A stretch of 64,000 nt of DNA from NCBI GenBank assembly GCA_002296525.1, contig DBIA01000021.1, forward strand, positions 248,001-312,000. Reading direction: 5' to 3'. The notes beneath the pieces are model-generated. The model saw only the letters and a list, made by a program, of their open reading frames with translations. It ran no database searches and was not told where the DNA came from. Source of the DNA: Candidatus Neomicrothrix sp. UBA814 (GTDB taxonomy: Bacteria > Actinomycetota > Acidimicrobiia > Acidimicrobiales > Poriferisodalaceae). Positions 26,532 to 35,150 of this stretch are shown piece after piece. The stretch's first letter is position 1, and every line of letters begins with the position of its first letter. Both the position numbers and the translations under genes were made by a program.

Positions 26532-26543
26532 AAGAAAAGCCTA
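26532..26543 (-). promoter_or_regulatory. Predicted -10 box for the Cys-rich lipoprotein
   Basis: TAGGCT on the minus strand (26538-26543) lies 6 bases before the GTG at 26531 and overlaps the last codon and stop of the uracil-DNA glycosylase gene. Confidence 0.4.
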
Positions 26544-27233
26544 GATGGGGTCCATACCGGCTAGCTCCCGGGCAGTGACGAAAACCTGATCAAGCATTGG
26601 CTCTGTTAAGCGCCCTGTGAAGGTGTTTTGTTGACTCGGATGGAAAGAACAGACTACGTGCCTTCCTATTTCGTCAGCCTGCTGTTCTATCGGCACCACA
26701 ACTCCATGACCAAATTTGGGTCTCGGACGTATTCCGAGAATTGAGCTCACAACCTGATAACCGAATTGACCCAACGCTACAAAGACTTTGCTCTCCGCGA
26801 GGAGAGCTAACTCCCTCTCGATAAACGATCGACAGTTGTCTCGCTCTTCTGGGGTTGGTTTATTCTCGGGCGGAGCGCACCTTACGGCGGCGGTGACATA
26901 CGCGCCGTGAAGTACCAGTCCATCGTCCAGGTGACGGGCAAGCTGCTGGTTCGCGAAACCAGTTCTGTACAGCGATGCAAAAAGAAAATCTCCAGACCGG
27001 TCTCCTGTAAACACTCGACCAGTTCTATTAGCGCCGTGAGCGGCGGGCGCTAAACCAACGATAACTACCTTTGCTGCGGGGTCACCGAAACCTGGAACAC
27101 CTCGCCCCCAATACTGTTCTTCGGCGTACGCCGCGCGCTTCTCTTGAGCAATTTTTTCTCGCCACTCGACAAGACGTTCGCAGCGACGACACTCGGTTAT
27201 AGCTTCGGCCAGCGCAATGAGAGAATCCACAAC
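26541..27233 (-). CDS. Uracil-DNA glycosylase, family 5 (UDGb-like)
   Basis: DNA repair enzyme of about 230 residues that removes uracil and other deaminated bases. GLAPAAHGANRTGRVFTGDR is the family 5 signature in motif 1, with Ala where other families have a catalytic acid. Motif 2 is near the C-terminus (CSFHPSQQNTFTGRL). Four cysteines expected to hold a 4Fe-4S cluster are visible: two in ECRRCERL and two in RCAPPENKPTPEERDNC. The frame is open back to an ATG at 27311. The GTG at 27233 fits the family N-terminus and avoids overlapping the divergent phosphatase gene, but no ribosome site supports it. Confidence 0.88.
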   Translation of the reverse strand, partial: VVDSLIALAEAITECRRCERLVEWREKIAQEKRAAYAEEQYWGRGVPGFGDPAAKVVIVGLAPAAHGANRTGRVFTGDRSGDFLFASLYRTGFANQQLARHLDDGLVLHGAYVTAAVRCAPPENKPTPEERDNCRSFIERELALLAESKVFVALGQFGYQVVSSILGIRPRPKFGHGVVVPIEQQADEIGRHVVCSFHPSQQNTFTGRLTEPMLDQVFVTARELAGMDPI

Positions 27234-27268
27234 GCCGAGTGTTGCAGACTCTGAGGCGTCTTTACGAC

Positions 27269-27282
27269 TACGGTCACACTTC
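27269..27282 (+). promoter_or_regulatory. Predicted -10 box for the histidine phosphatase gene
   Basis: TACGGT at 27269-27274 lies 8 bases before the GTG at 27283, supporting that start over an in-frame ATG at 27217. Confidence 0.45.
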
Positions 27283-27924
27283 GTGGCTTCATCTAATCGT
27301 CCTTGTCTCATACTTCTTGTCCGGCACGGGCAAACACCTACAACTGGCGTCGAGCTTTATGGTCGCAAGCCAGGTGTTCACCTGTCCGAAACTGGCACGG
27401 AGCAAGCAAGAACAGTAGGTATGCGATTAGCTGCTATGGGAGCGAAACAAATTGCTGCCATTTACAGCAGTCCTTTAGAAAGGACTAAGGAAACAGCAAG
27501 AGCTATCTCGAAAGAAGTTGGAATCAAAGTCAAGCAGGAGCGAGGGTTGCTTGAGTTGGACGTAGGCGACTGGACCGGCCGCAAGCTGAGCCATCTCAGG
27601 AAACTCAACGCCTGGTCTGCAGTACAAAAGTATCCTTCCGGATTCAGGTTTCCTAACGGCGAGTCTTTCGTCGAAATGCAGACGCGTATGAGTGAAACGG
27701 TGACTCGTCTGGTCAAAAGCCATCCAGGCGAGACGATTGTCGCAGTTAGTCACGCCGACCCCATACGTGCTCTAGTTGCGCATTCCATGGGAACTCATTT
27801 AGATCTGTTTCAACGAACAGTGGTATCTCCTTGTTCGGTTACCGCGATTCTGTATACATCTGGCGGTCCCATCGTTCTGTCTGTTAACAACACTGGCGAA
27901 CTCAGTGCTCTCTCACCGGCTTAA
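27283..27924 (+). CDS. Histidine phosphatase, MSMEG_4193-like
   Basis: Phosphoglycerate-mutase-fold protein of 213 residues. LVRHGQT near residue 13 carries the phosphorylated His, IYSSPLERTKETA the second Arg, and VSHADPIRALVAHSMG the second catalytic His. It belongs with the actinobacterial phosphomutase-like family next to DUF3090; the substrate is unknown. The GTG at 27283 follows a TACGGT box and places VRHGQT at the usual distance from the N-terminus. It is followed by two genes that form a conserved trio with it. Confidence 0.88.
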   Translation: MASSNRPCLILLVRHGQTPTTGVELYGRKPGVHLSETGTEQARTVGMRLAAMGAKQIAAIYSSPLERTKETARAISKEVGIKVKQERGLLELDVGDWTGRKLSHLRKLNAWSAVQKYPSGFRFPNGESFVEMQTRMSETVTRLVKSHPGETIVAVSHADPIRALVAHSMGTHLDLFQRTVVSPCSVTAILYTSGGPIVLSVNNTGELSALSPA

Positions 27925-27951
27925 TCAAACCCATTACTCTCACTAGGAACA

Positions 27952-28407
27952 ATGACTAATAATTACGAAATTAGAAATCCAACAAACTTCGTTGCCGGAA
28001 CAGTCGGCGACGCGGGTGAACGAATTTTTTATCTTCAAGCACAAACCGAAGATGAGGTCCTAACTCTCAAGCTCGAAAAAGGTCAAGTCCAGTCTTTAGC
28101 TAGTCATCTTGCCGACGTGTTGGAGGCAGACCCAGCCGATGAAACTTCCGTTGAACTTAAGGACATGGTGGAACCACCAAACGCAGTGTGGACGGTAGGG
28201 GCGTTAGCGATAGGGGTCACCGAGGATCCAAAGGAAATAGTCGTTGTGGCCCAGGAATTACCTGACCAAGAAGACGACGCCCCATCTGAGGCACATATTC
28301 ACATTAGTTATGGTCAAGCAAAAGCCTTCATCGACCATGCCTTGTTTTTAATCGAGTATGGGCGCGATTTCGGGCGACAAAATGGGCATAAACCCGTCGG
28401 TGAGTGA
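27952..28407 (+). CDS. DUF3090 protein
   Basis: Soluble protein of 151 residues of the DUF3090 family, found in actinobacteria beside the preceding phosphatase and the following kinase-like gene. Family features are the N-terminal strand FVAGTVGDAGERIFYLQAQTE, the central VWTVGALAIGVTED and ISYGQAKAFIDHALFLIEYGR at the C-terminus. The biochemical role is not known to me. An AGGA four bases before the ATG gives it a normal ribosome site, unlike many genes here. It overlaps the next gene. Confidence 0.9.
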   Translation: MTNNYEIRNPTNFVAGTVGDAGERIFYLQAQTEDEVLTLKLEKGQVQSLASHLADVLEADPADETSVELKDMVEPPNAVWTVGALAIGVTEDPKEIVVVAQELPDQEDDAPSEAHIHISYGQAKAFIDHALFLIEYGRDFGRQNGHKPVGE

Positions 28408-29143
28408 CGACGCCACTGGAAACAGCGATCAGTCTTCAAATCAACTGATTGATTTCGACGAAGCGCTTCAAGTCTTAAAAGACGGCGACATTGAGCTGAT
28501 TACTCGAATGCCTTATAGCTCGAACGCCACATTTCTTGTGCAAGTTGACACAAAAGAGCAAAGCGTAAGGGGCATATACAAGCCAGTCGAGGGTGAGCGG
28601 CCGCTGTGGGATTTTCCTTCGGGTCTACACAGAAGAGAGATAGCTGCATATGAGTTAAGTCAGCAATTGGGTTGGAATGTTGTACCTCCAACGATTGAGC
28701 GAGTTGGACCCTACGGAGTTGGTTCGGTCCAGTTGTTCATTGACGCTGACTTTGAACAACACCACTTCACATTGGTTAAAGATCCGAGGAATCATTCGAG
28801 TCTCCAAAAGCTTTGCGTTCTCGACTTGTTGGCCAACAACACCGATCGAAAGGCAGGCCATTGTCTGCTTGCCAGGTCGGGTTCAATTTTCGGCATCGAT
28901 CATGGCCTATGTTTTTCAAGCGAATTCAAGTTGAGGACGGTGATCTGGGACTTCGCAAACCAACCCATTAGCGATGCCCTAATGCAAGCGGTAGGACAGG
29001 TCTCAGAGGGCTCGGTCAGCGGTTTGAGGGACTGGCTTGAGGAGTCCGAGATAGAAGCTCTTATCGGCCGGGCACAATGGCTGAGGGATCATCCCTTCTT
29101 TCCCGAGGATGACGGTTATAGGTGGCCCTGGCCATTGATTTAA
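28382..29143 (+). CDS. PI3/4-kinase-fold protein, SCO1521-like
   Basis: Protein of about 253 residues of the SCO1521 family, distantly related to phosphatidylinositol 3-/4-kinases. YKPVEGERPLWDFPSG holds the likely ATP-binding lysine, LHRREIAAYELSQQLGW the following acidic helix, LLANNTDRKAGH a catalytic-loop-like segment and GIDHGLCF a DFG-like metal site. The real substrate, protein or lipid, is not known. The ATG at 28382 and a GTG at 28400 that overlaps the DUF3090 stop are both possible starts. Its conserved partnership with the phosphatase suggests opposing phosphorylation and dephosphorylation; that is inference. Confidence 0.82.
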   Translation: MGINPSVSDDATGNSDQSSNQLIDFDEALQVLKDGDIELITRMPYSSNATFLVQVDTKEQSVRGIYKPVEGERPLWDFPSGLHRREIAAYELSQQLGWNVVPPTIERVGPYGVGSVQLFIDADFEQHHFTLVKDPRNHSSLQKLCVLDLLANNTDRKAGHCLLARSGSIFGIDHGLCFSSEFKLRTVIWDFANQPISDALMQAVGQVSEGSVSGLRDWLEESEIEALIGRAQWLRDHPFFPEDDGYRWPWPLI

Positions 29144-29189
29144 CGCCGTGGAGTACCCAGCAATGGTTATTGACGGGTAACAGGAGCTA

Positions 29190-30152
29190 TTAGCGGGACT
29201 TCAGTGCTTCAATCAGCGCTGGGATCACTTTGTGAACATCCCCCACAATTCCAAGGTCAGCGACACCAAATATCGGGGCTTCTGGATCCTTGTTGATAGC
29301 GATGATGTTCTTTGAGCCCTTCATACCTACAAGATGTTGCGTCGCTCCGGAGATACCGCATGCAACGTAAACATTTGGCTTCACGACCTTGCCAGTTTGA
29401 CCAACCTGTTTCGCGTAGGGGACCCAGCCAGCATCAACGATGGCTCGAGATGCACCCGAGGCCGCCCCGAGCAGCTCGGCCAGCTCATCAACCATCTCGT
29501 AGGCTTCGGGTTGCCCCAGGCCTCGTCCACCCGACACGACTACTTCGGCGTCGTCTAATTGGGGTCCAGAACGTTCTTCAATATGTCGGCCTGTGACCGT
29601 AGCCGATCCAGATGCACCTGGGTCAACGGATTGAACGGCTACTACCTCGGCCGCTCCAGCGCCCGTAGCTTCGGCCTCAAACGATTTAGGTCGGAATAGG
29701 GCTAATGCGGGGCCGTCGTTTCTGAAAGCTGTGAATACGTTTTGAGTTCCGCCGAAAACCGGTTCCTCTACGACTAGTACTCCGTCTTCCACTGAGGCGC
29801 CTACGTTGTTGGTGACAACGGGCTCATCGAGGCGCACAGCGAGCCGTGCGGCAGTGTCACGCCCATCGGGTGTTTGACCAAAGAAAATGGCGTCAACTGA
29901 GTTCGACTCCAAATGCGACTGCAGAGTCGCTGCGGCGTGAACTCCCATCAGCTTTCCGTCTAAGGGTCCGGTGCTATAGACCTTTGAGGCTCCATGGGAG
30001 CCCAATTCGGCTGCCATAGCAGCTCCGTCTCCTGCGACAAACACTTCGACATTGGCTGCCAGCTCTCTGGCCGCTGCCAGTAACTCAAGGGTCAATCCAC
30101 TTGGGCCACTTTCGTCGCCTTCACCGAAGACAAGAATAGTTTCAACAGACAT
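29190..30152 (-). CDS. etfA: Electron transfer flavoprotein alpha subunit
   Basis: EtfA of 320 residues, which with EtfB carries electrons from acyl-CoA and related dehydrogenases to the respiratory chain. The N-terminal domain starts VETILVFGEGD. The C-terminal FAD-binding domain has VVSGGRGLGQPE, GKVVKPNVYVACGISGATQHLVGM and INKDPEAPIFGVADLGIVGD, all standard. It follows etfB by 11 bases. It supports the acyl-CoA dehydrogenase encoded further along. Confidence 0.97.
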   Translation of the reverse strand: MSVETILVFGEGDESGPSGLTLELLAAARELAANVEVFVAGDGAAMAAELGSHGASKVYSTGPLDGKLMGVHAAATLQSHLESNSVDAIFFGQTPDGRDTAARLAVRLDEPVVTNNVGASVEDGVLVVEEPVFGGTQNVFTAFRNDGPALALFRPKSFEAEATGAGAAEVVAVQSVDPGASGSATVTGRHIEERSGPQLDDAEVVVSGGRGLGQPEAYEMVDELAELLGAASGASRAIVDAGWVPYAKQVGQTGKVVKPNVYVACGISGATQHLVGMKGSKNIIAINKDPEAPIFGVADLGIVGDVHKVIPALIEALKSR

Positions 30153-30163
30153 TTGCGAGCTCC

Positions 30164-30943
30164 TCAGACGATCTTGAGTTCACCCAAGAACTCAACAATT
30201 TTCTCGTGGGCGTCACCTTCATCTTCGATGACTTCCCCTGCTTGGCGTTCTTCCGCCTCGGTGACTCGCACCGTTTCTTGTCGTGCGCCACTTTGGCCAA
30301 CACTGGATTCGTCTAGACCCAACGCTGAGAGATCAAGTTCTTCAACCGGCTTCTTCTTTGCGGCCATAATTCCCTTGAATGATGGGTAGCGGGGTTCGAC
30401 GACGCCTGCAGTAACTGAAACCAGAGCCGGGGTTTGGCATTCCACGTCGTCGTAACCAGCTTCTGTTTGACGTTGCACCTTTACGGTGTTGCCATCAATC
30501 TCGATTTGTTTGGCAAATGTGATGGATGGTATGTCCAGCACACCGGCAATCATTTCAGGGACTGTTCCGGTATAGCCATCGGAGGATTCAACGCCTGCCA
30601 GCACTAGATCAGGGGACAACCTCGAAATTGCTGCCGCCAATACACGAGCAGTGCCTAAAGCATCGCTTCCGGCAAGCGCGTTGTCGCTAACAAGAATTGC
30701 GTCTTCGGCGCCCATCGCTAACGCTGTCCTAAGTCCGCTGACTTCATTGTTAGGAGCCATCGAGACAAGCGATACTTCGCCCCCGCCTGCGCCCTCTACC
30801 AGTTGAAGAGCCATCTCCACTCCATACGAATCTGATTCGTCGAGAATTAATTTGTCATCTCGCTTTAAGTAATTCGTGGAGGGATCCAACTCACCTGGCA
30901 AAGCAGGGTCAGGAATTTGTTTGACGCAGACTACGACCTTCAT
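30164..30943 (-). CDS. etfB: Electron transfer flavoprotein beta subunit
   Basis: EtfB of 259 residues. KVVVCVKQIPDP at the N-terminus, ESDSYGVEMALQLVEG and the AMP/FAD-binding ESSDGYTGTVPEMIAGVL are diagnostic. The frame stays open to 31129, but the ATG at 30943 gives the normal protein; no clear ribosome site precedes it. The C-terminal extension (ARQETVRVTEAEERQAGEVIED) wraps onto the alpha subunit in known structures. Confidence 0.96.
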   Translation of the reverse strand: MKVVVCVKQIPDPALPGELDPSTNYLKRDDKLILDESDSYGVEMALQLVEGAGGGEVSLVSMAPNNEVSGLRTALAMGAEDAILVSDNALAGSDALGTARVLAAAISRLSPDLVLAGVESSDGYTGTVPEMIAGVLDIPSITFAKQIEIDGNTVKVQRQTEAGYDDVECQTPALVSVTAGVVEPRYPSFKGIMAAKKKPVEELDLSALGLDESSVGQSGARQETVRVTEAEERQAGEVIEDEGDAHEKIVEFLGELKIV

Positions 30944-31085
30944 ACTTGAGGATTCTGCCCCGAGGCGCGAAGAGATCCAAACGAAAAATCGAAAAACTTT
31001 TATTGGGTGCCAGCGAGCACCGCAAATACGAGCTTTCGCACAAGAGTGATTCGACTGATCAGCCAAAAATCGCGACACTGGCTGG

Positions 31086-31997
31086 GTGCGGATCTTGCTT
31101 CTCGTTAACGAATCGGCGTCATCCGTCACCGCACGAACCCGCGTCCTAATTCAGGCCGCGTTAGCTGAACACCATGAGGTTGAACTCGCTATGACTAGCC
31201 GTCGCGGTCACGCGTCACGTCTTGCGCGTGGAGCCGCCTCTACCGGCACTGATCTTGTAGCCGTATTAGGAGGCGACGGCACCCTTAATGAAGCTGCTAA
31301 TGGGCTCGCAGGAACCGATTGTGCTCTAGCTCCTTTACCGGGCGGTTCCACGAACGTCTTCGCACGAACAATTGGCTTAGATGACGATCCTCTGGAAGCC
31401 ACGAGACAAACAATCGACGCGATATCTGATAACTCGATTAAGTCGGTGGGTCTTGGCGAGGTTGCGGGACGTTACTTTCTCTTTCACTGTGGCAACGGCT
31501 TCGATGCCGCAGTGGTGAAGCAAGTGGAGCGGCGCCCTGGAGTTAAGCGCTACGCAAGCCATCCCTTATTTCTCTGGGCTGGCGTTGATACGTGGCTCCG
31601 TCACTATGACCGTTCACAACCCAGAATGAAGGTAACGCATTCACTATCGACTATCGATGACAGTTACTTCACGATCGTGCTTAACACCAACCCATATACA
31701 TATTTAGGAAGTCGGTCATTGTCTCTGGCACCTCACGCGACGTTAAGTAATGGGTTAAGTGTGGTCGCCTTACGCACCATGTCATTTAAGACGATGCTCG
31801 GTTTACTCAAGGATCTCTTCGAAGGTAAACCGCTCGAGAATTGTGATGCAGTGCATGTCGCTAATGATTTGGCTGAACTATCGATAGTCGGCCATAGCCC
31901 ATTTCCTTATCAGCTAGATGGCGACTATCTGGGCGAAGTGAACCACCTTGATTTCTCCTGGCGTCCAAATATCCTTCGACTAGTTATTCCCACTTGA
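31086..31997 (+). CDS. Diacylglycerol kinase family enzyme
   Basis: Lipid-kinase-fold protein of 303 residues. LGGDGTLNEAANGLAG is the catalytic GGDGT loop, followed by LPGGSTNVFARTIGL, which binds nucleotide. The C-terminal beta domain contains CGNGFDAAVV and the acidic DGDYLG segment. Members phosphorylate diacylglycerol, sphingosine-like or phosphatidylinositol-type lipids. The GTG start has no ribosome site; a weak GACACT hexamer lies 6 bases before it. The next gene is a glycerophosphodiesterase on the other strand. Confidence 0.9.
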   Translation: MRILLLVNESASSVTARTRVLIQAALAEHHEVELAMTSRRGHASRLARGAASTGTDLVAVLGGDGTLNEAANGLAGTDCALAPLPGGSTNVFARTIGLDDDPLEATRQTIDAISDNSIKSVGLGEVAGRYFLFHCGNGFDAAVVKQVERRPGVKRYASHPLFLWAGVDTWLRHYDRSQPRMKVTHSLSTIDDSYFTIVLNTNPYTYLGSRSLSLAPHATLSNGLSVVALRTMSFKTMLGLLKDLFEGKPLENCDAVHVANDLAELSIVGHSPFPYQLDGDYLGEVNHLDFSWRPNILRLVIPT

Positions 31998-32010
31998 GCG
32001 CAGACAACCT

Positions 32011-32712
32011 TTAACTTTTCGACGCCAAATGTTTCAACATATCGCCGGGGACGTCGGTGATAAGGCCATCTACACCTATAGCAACTAGTTGATTGGCTCG
32101 TTCTAGGTTGTTCACTGTCCATGGATTTACTTGCAACCCGTTTTGTTTAGCCGCCTCCACTAATTTCGCATCAACCATCGACTCGTGCGGATGAACAGCT
32201 AGATGACCTCGGTCAACTGCGTGTTCAATTGTCGTATGCCAGGGCGGCTCCCAAAGTAAAAGGGCCGTCGGTATTTCCGGTGCGCTTTGTTTAACCCTGT
32301 CAACAGCATCATGGTTAAAGGATGAAACTAGCCAACGTTCTATGGGCTCGGAGCGAAGCCTCAATAGGTTGATAAGCGCTTCCCCTAACTGAAACGCTGC
32401 GCTGGGGTTGGCAGCAGAACTCTTGATTTCTATATTCACTCTCATTGATGAACAAATATCCAATGCAGCGGAAAGCGTCGGTACGAAATTAGGCAGGTCA
32501 GGAACTTTCGCTGTTTCTATCGATATGCCGTCAACTTGAGGGTCGTGGTGAACAACTATGTGCCCATCTCTGGTCTGCCAAATGTCGAGTTCAACACCAT
32601 CGACGCCCATCTTTAGAGCTAACTCGAATGCTCGAATGGTGTTCTCCCGAACGTTTTGTGAGACACCCCTATGCGCGAAAATCGCTGGACGAGGAGTCAT
32701 TAGTTTCCGCAT
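32011..32712 (-). CDS. Glycerophosphodiester phosphodiesterase
   Basis: TIM-barrel GDPD of about 233 residues that hydrolyses glycerophosphodiesters such as glycerophosphocholine to glycerol 3-phosphate. AHRGVSQNVRENT holds the first catalytic His and the Glu-Asn pair, ELDIWQTRDG and VVHHDPQVDG hold the remaining metal and acid residues, and NIEIKSS follows. There is no signal peptide, so it is cytoplasmic. The ATG at 32700 (with GGA five bases upstream) is an alternative to the ATG at 32712. It converges with the DAG-kinase-like gene. Confidence 0.93.
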   Translation of the reverse strand: MRKLMTPRPAIFAHRGVSQNVRENTIRAFELALKMGVDGVELDIWQTRDGHIVVHHDPQVDGISIETAKVPDLPNFVPTLSAALDICSSMRVNIEIKSSAANPSAAFQLGEALINLLRLRSEPIERWLVSSFNHDAVDRVKQSAPEIPTALLLWEPPWHTTIEHAVDRGHLAVHPHESMVDAKLVEAAKQNGLQVNPWTVNNLERANQLVAIGVDGLITDVPGDMLKHLASKS

Positions 32713-32919
32713 TGTTCGAGAAAAAGATTCTCTTGATTAGCCATGCGAGCGACCGTAATCTGTCAAAGCGCTGTGAAGGCATCATCTTTGTCACTCAATC
32801 CGATACGGGTGCCAATTTGTATCTCGAGCAGTTTCTCGCAGCCGAGGTTTGTAGAGTCGGCGGCGGACAATTATTCGTGAATCCCCTGTTCGCGGGTAGC
32901 ACCTGGAGGAAACAGAGAC

Positions 32920-33204
32920 GTGAGCGCTCGAGGATCGATGTTGCTGGAGAGCGGTGTGTGGAGAAACACCGCTAAGTGCCGAGAGGCAGACCCCACTCTC
33001 TTCTTTCCCATTGGTTCGACTGGAAGGGCGTTACGACAAATTGCCGCAGCCAAGGCTGTTTGCGTCGACTGTTCAGTGAAAGACTTGTGCCTAGAGTTTG
33101 CGTTAAAGACCAACCAAGACTCGGGAGTATGGGGCGGTGCTTCGGAAGAGGAACGCCGCCAGCTACGTCGTGAACGGAACAGAGCTCGCAGACAAACCGG
33201 GTGA
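32920..33204 (+). CDS. WhiB-family iron-sulfur regulator
   Basis: WhiB protein of 94 residues, an actinobacterial 4Fe-4S transcription factor that works with the housekeeping sigma factor. The four cluster cysteines are at about 20, 48, 51 and 57 (AKC, CVDC, DLC). The GVWGG turn is at 69-73, followed by a basic tail (RRQLRRERNRARRQ) that contacts DNA. GGAGG 10 bases before the GTG supports this start. The position next to a PdtaS-type kinase matches whiB1-pdtaS (Rv3219-Rv3220c), so it is most likely WhiB1-like. The 207-base upstream gap has no element I can name. Confidence 0.94.
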   Translation: MSARGSMLLESGVWRNTAKCREADPTLFFPIGSTGRALRQIAAAKAVCVDCSVKDLCLEFALKTNQDSGVWGGASEEERRQLRRERNRARRQTG

Positions 33205-33250
33205 TCCCAGTCACTGGCTGTTAGTTCTCTAGTTTCTATGAACAGTTTTT

Positions 33251-34726
33251 CTAGTTGTCCGGCAGCGGCACTTCGATAAGCGCTTCAGAACCGCTCGCGT
33301 CTGATCTTCGACGAACTTCGATGCTGCCACTTAGTTCAGTGATGACTAATGCTCGAATAATGGATAATCCGAGACCTTGTTGTGACTCGCTGTCAAAATC
33401 TTCAGGCACCCCGACTCCGTTATCTCGGACTGCCATTTTGAGTTCCTTATCGGTCCGATCAAGAAGAATTTCTACTAAGCCAGCGCTCCCTTGAATGAAG
33501 GGCACTTCTCTCGTGAAGGCATGATCAACTGTGTTTTGCAATAGCTCGTTCAACACGACAGCAAGTGGTGTCACTATGTCCGAAGGCACGAGGCCGGCAT
33601 CACCCTGAACTTCGAAATGAATAGGACGATCCGGAGAGGTAAAGCTGTCTTGCGCGGTTCGGGCCAACATTTCGGCGACCTCGCTTAAGCTGACGTCGTC
33701 TGTTGTTTCGTTAGCCAAAGTTTCGTGCACAAGAGCGATCGCTCTAATGCGGCGTACCGATTCATCAATGGCCAATTTAGCTTCGGTTGATTCAAGGCGA
33801 CGGCCCTGCAGACGCAACAAAGATGAGATTGTCTGCAGGTTGTTCTTCACTCGATGGTGAATTTCTCGAATGGTCGCGTCTTTGGAAACAAGAAGTCGAT
33901 CTCGCATCCGCAATTCGGTGATGTCCCTCAACAAGAGTAAAGAGCCCTGGAATGAGTCTCTTTCACTGATGGGCATACCCATGAGTTGTACCGCTGTGTC
34001 GTTGCGTTCTATTTCTACAACTAAGGCTCGAAATCGTTCGGAAGCATCCTTTATGGCCGGGTGTCGAATTCCAATATCTTCAAGCCGTCGACCAGCTACG
34101 TTTCCTAGTACCCCGACGCGATGCAAGGTGCTCAGGGCGTTCGGTGACGCGTACTGAATTCGCGACTCAGGGTCGATGACAAGCATGCCATCTCCAACAC
34201 GTGGGACTTGCTCTAGGTCCACTTCGTCGTCTTGATAGGGGAATGTTCCTACTGCGATCATTTTCGCTAGCTGGTGAAAGGCTTCCAAATAGGTTCGCTC
34301 TAGTTCACCAGGGTCGCGGCGCTCAGCAAAATTCGGCAGTAGCTCCCGGCTAAGGACGCCAATGACCTGGTCCTCGTACCTTATGGGGATACACATCACG
34401 CTGGCCCTACGGTTGCTGGGCTTTATTGGCACTTCGCCTTCGATGACTCCGGCTCGACCATAGGCACTCGCAACTAAAGGTCGGTCGATGTCGCTGACGC
34501 GAAGCCCAACGTGGTCATCCTGGTAGAGGGTCTGACCGGTAGTGGGGCGAATCTGGGACGCTATGGCGAATTCCCCACCAGCTTCGTCCACGGGGACGAA
34601 TAGCAGCAGGTCAGAGAAGGATAGATCGGCCAATATGCCCCACCAAGCGACTAAGCGTTGGAGATGTTGGAGTTGCTGCGTCGATAGGCCGGTGCCCAAG
34701 CGACTCAGTTCGGCCAAGGTTGCCAT
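33251..34726 (-). CDS. Sensor histidine kinase, PdtaS-like
   Basis: Soluble histidine kinase of 491 residues. A GAF-like N-terminal domain (residues 1-150) and a PAS domain (about 170-270) precede the HisKA_2-type phosphoacceptor helix REIHHRVKNNLQTISSLLRL, then an HATPase domain with VLNELLQNTVDHAF, DNGVGVPEDF and GLGLSII. There are no membrane helices. This layout and the whiB neighbour match PdtaS, which signals through an antiterminator regulator in mycobacteria; no such regulator is in this window. A TACTTT box 8 bases before the ATG suggests a leaderless transcript. Confidence 0.92.
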   Translation of the reverse strand: MATLAELSRLGTGLSTQQLQHLQRLVAWWGILADLSFSDLLLFVPVDEAGGEFAIASQIRPTTGQTLYQDDHVGLRVSDIDRPLVASAYGRAGVIEGEVPIKPSNRRASVMCIPIRYEDQVIGVLSRELLPNFAERRDPGELERTYLEAFHQLAKMIAVGTFPYQDDEVDLEQVPRVGDGMLVIDPESRIQYASPNALSTLHRVGVLGNVAGRRLEDIGIRHPAIKDASERFRALVVEIERNDTAVQLMGMPISERDSFQGSLLLLRDITELRMRDRLLVSKDATIREIHHRVKNNLQTISSLLRLQGRRLESTEAKLAIDESVRRIRAIALVHETLANETTDDVSLSEVAEMLARTAQDSFTSPDRPIHFEVQGDAGLVPSDIVTPLAVVLNELLQNTVDHAFTREVPFIQGSAGLVEILLDRTDKELKMAVRDNGVGVPEDFDSESQQGLGLSIIRALVITELSGSIEVRRRSDASGSEALIEVPLPDN

Positions 34727-34740
34727 GACAGTCGAAAGTA
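34727..34740 (-). promoter_or_regulatory. Predicted -10 box for the PdtaS-like gene
   Basis: TACTTT on the minus strand (34735-34740) lies 8 bases before the ATG at 34726, with no ribosome binding site between. Confidence 0.5.
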
Positions 34741-34808
34741 CAGCGACTAGAGAGGTATGAGCAATGGGTCAGAAGGCATGTGACCCCGGAAACACATACC
34801 CCAGTTGC

Positions 34809-35039
34809 TCAGTCTGTCGCGAATCCGATTCGCCTGTCGCCTGGCGCCCCAAATTCAATGTAAGCCAACCGGTCGACAGCTAAGCCCACGTTACGGCCAT
34901 CGCGATCACTTACCCAGAGCATGCTGGTTTTCGCCTCAAATGCTGATTCCAAATCAGTTTTGAGTTGTTCTGCATCGTCATCGTTGACTTCAAACATCAA
35001 CTCTCGTACGACGTTCACCATGCCGATTCTGATTTCCAC
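34809..35039 (-). CDS. DUF3107 protein, TB9.4-like
   Basis: Small soluble protein of 76 residues of the DUF3107 family, known from mycobacteria as TB9.4 (Rv3208A). The N-terminal strand VEIRIGMVNVVRELMFEV, the central helix and the C-terminal VDRLAYIEFGAPGDRRIGF match the family. Function is unknown. The GTG at 35039 has AAGG seven bases upstream and gives the family length; an open frame extends six codons further. It lies 80 bases before the PdtaS-like gene in the same direction. Confidence 0.85.
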   Translation of the reverse strand: MEIRIGMVNVVRELMFEVNDDDAEQLKTDLESAFEAKTSMLWVSDRDGRNVGLAVDRLAYIEFGAPGDRRIGFATD

Positions 35040-35150
35040 GGGACAACCTTTTCTCAAAATTCTGCGGTTTAGACCTCATTAACTATGGGTATCGCAGCTC
35101 GCAAAATAGCGTAGGCCGCGGTCGCCTCTCTCCCACCTTCTCGGTCACAT

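Noticed and set aside
30944..31129. 62-codon extension before etfB.
   Set aside because: Cys- and Arg-rich, unlike EtfB, and overlaps the divergent DAG-kinase-like gene; the ATG at 30943 gives the family N-terminus.
32713..32919. Possible CRP-type site (TGTGA followed later by GTCAC) before whiB.
   Set aside because: The half-sites are too far apart for a CRP operator, so I do not list it.
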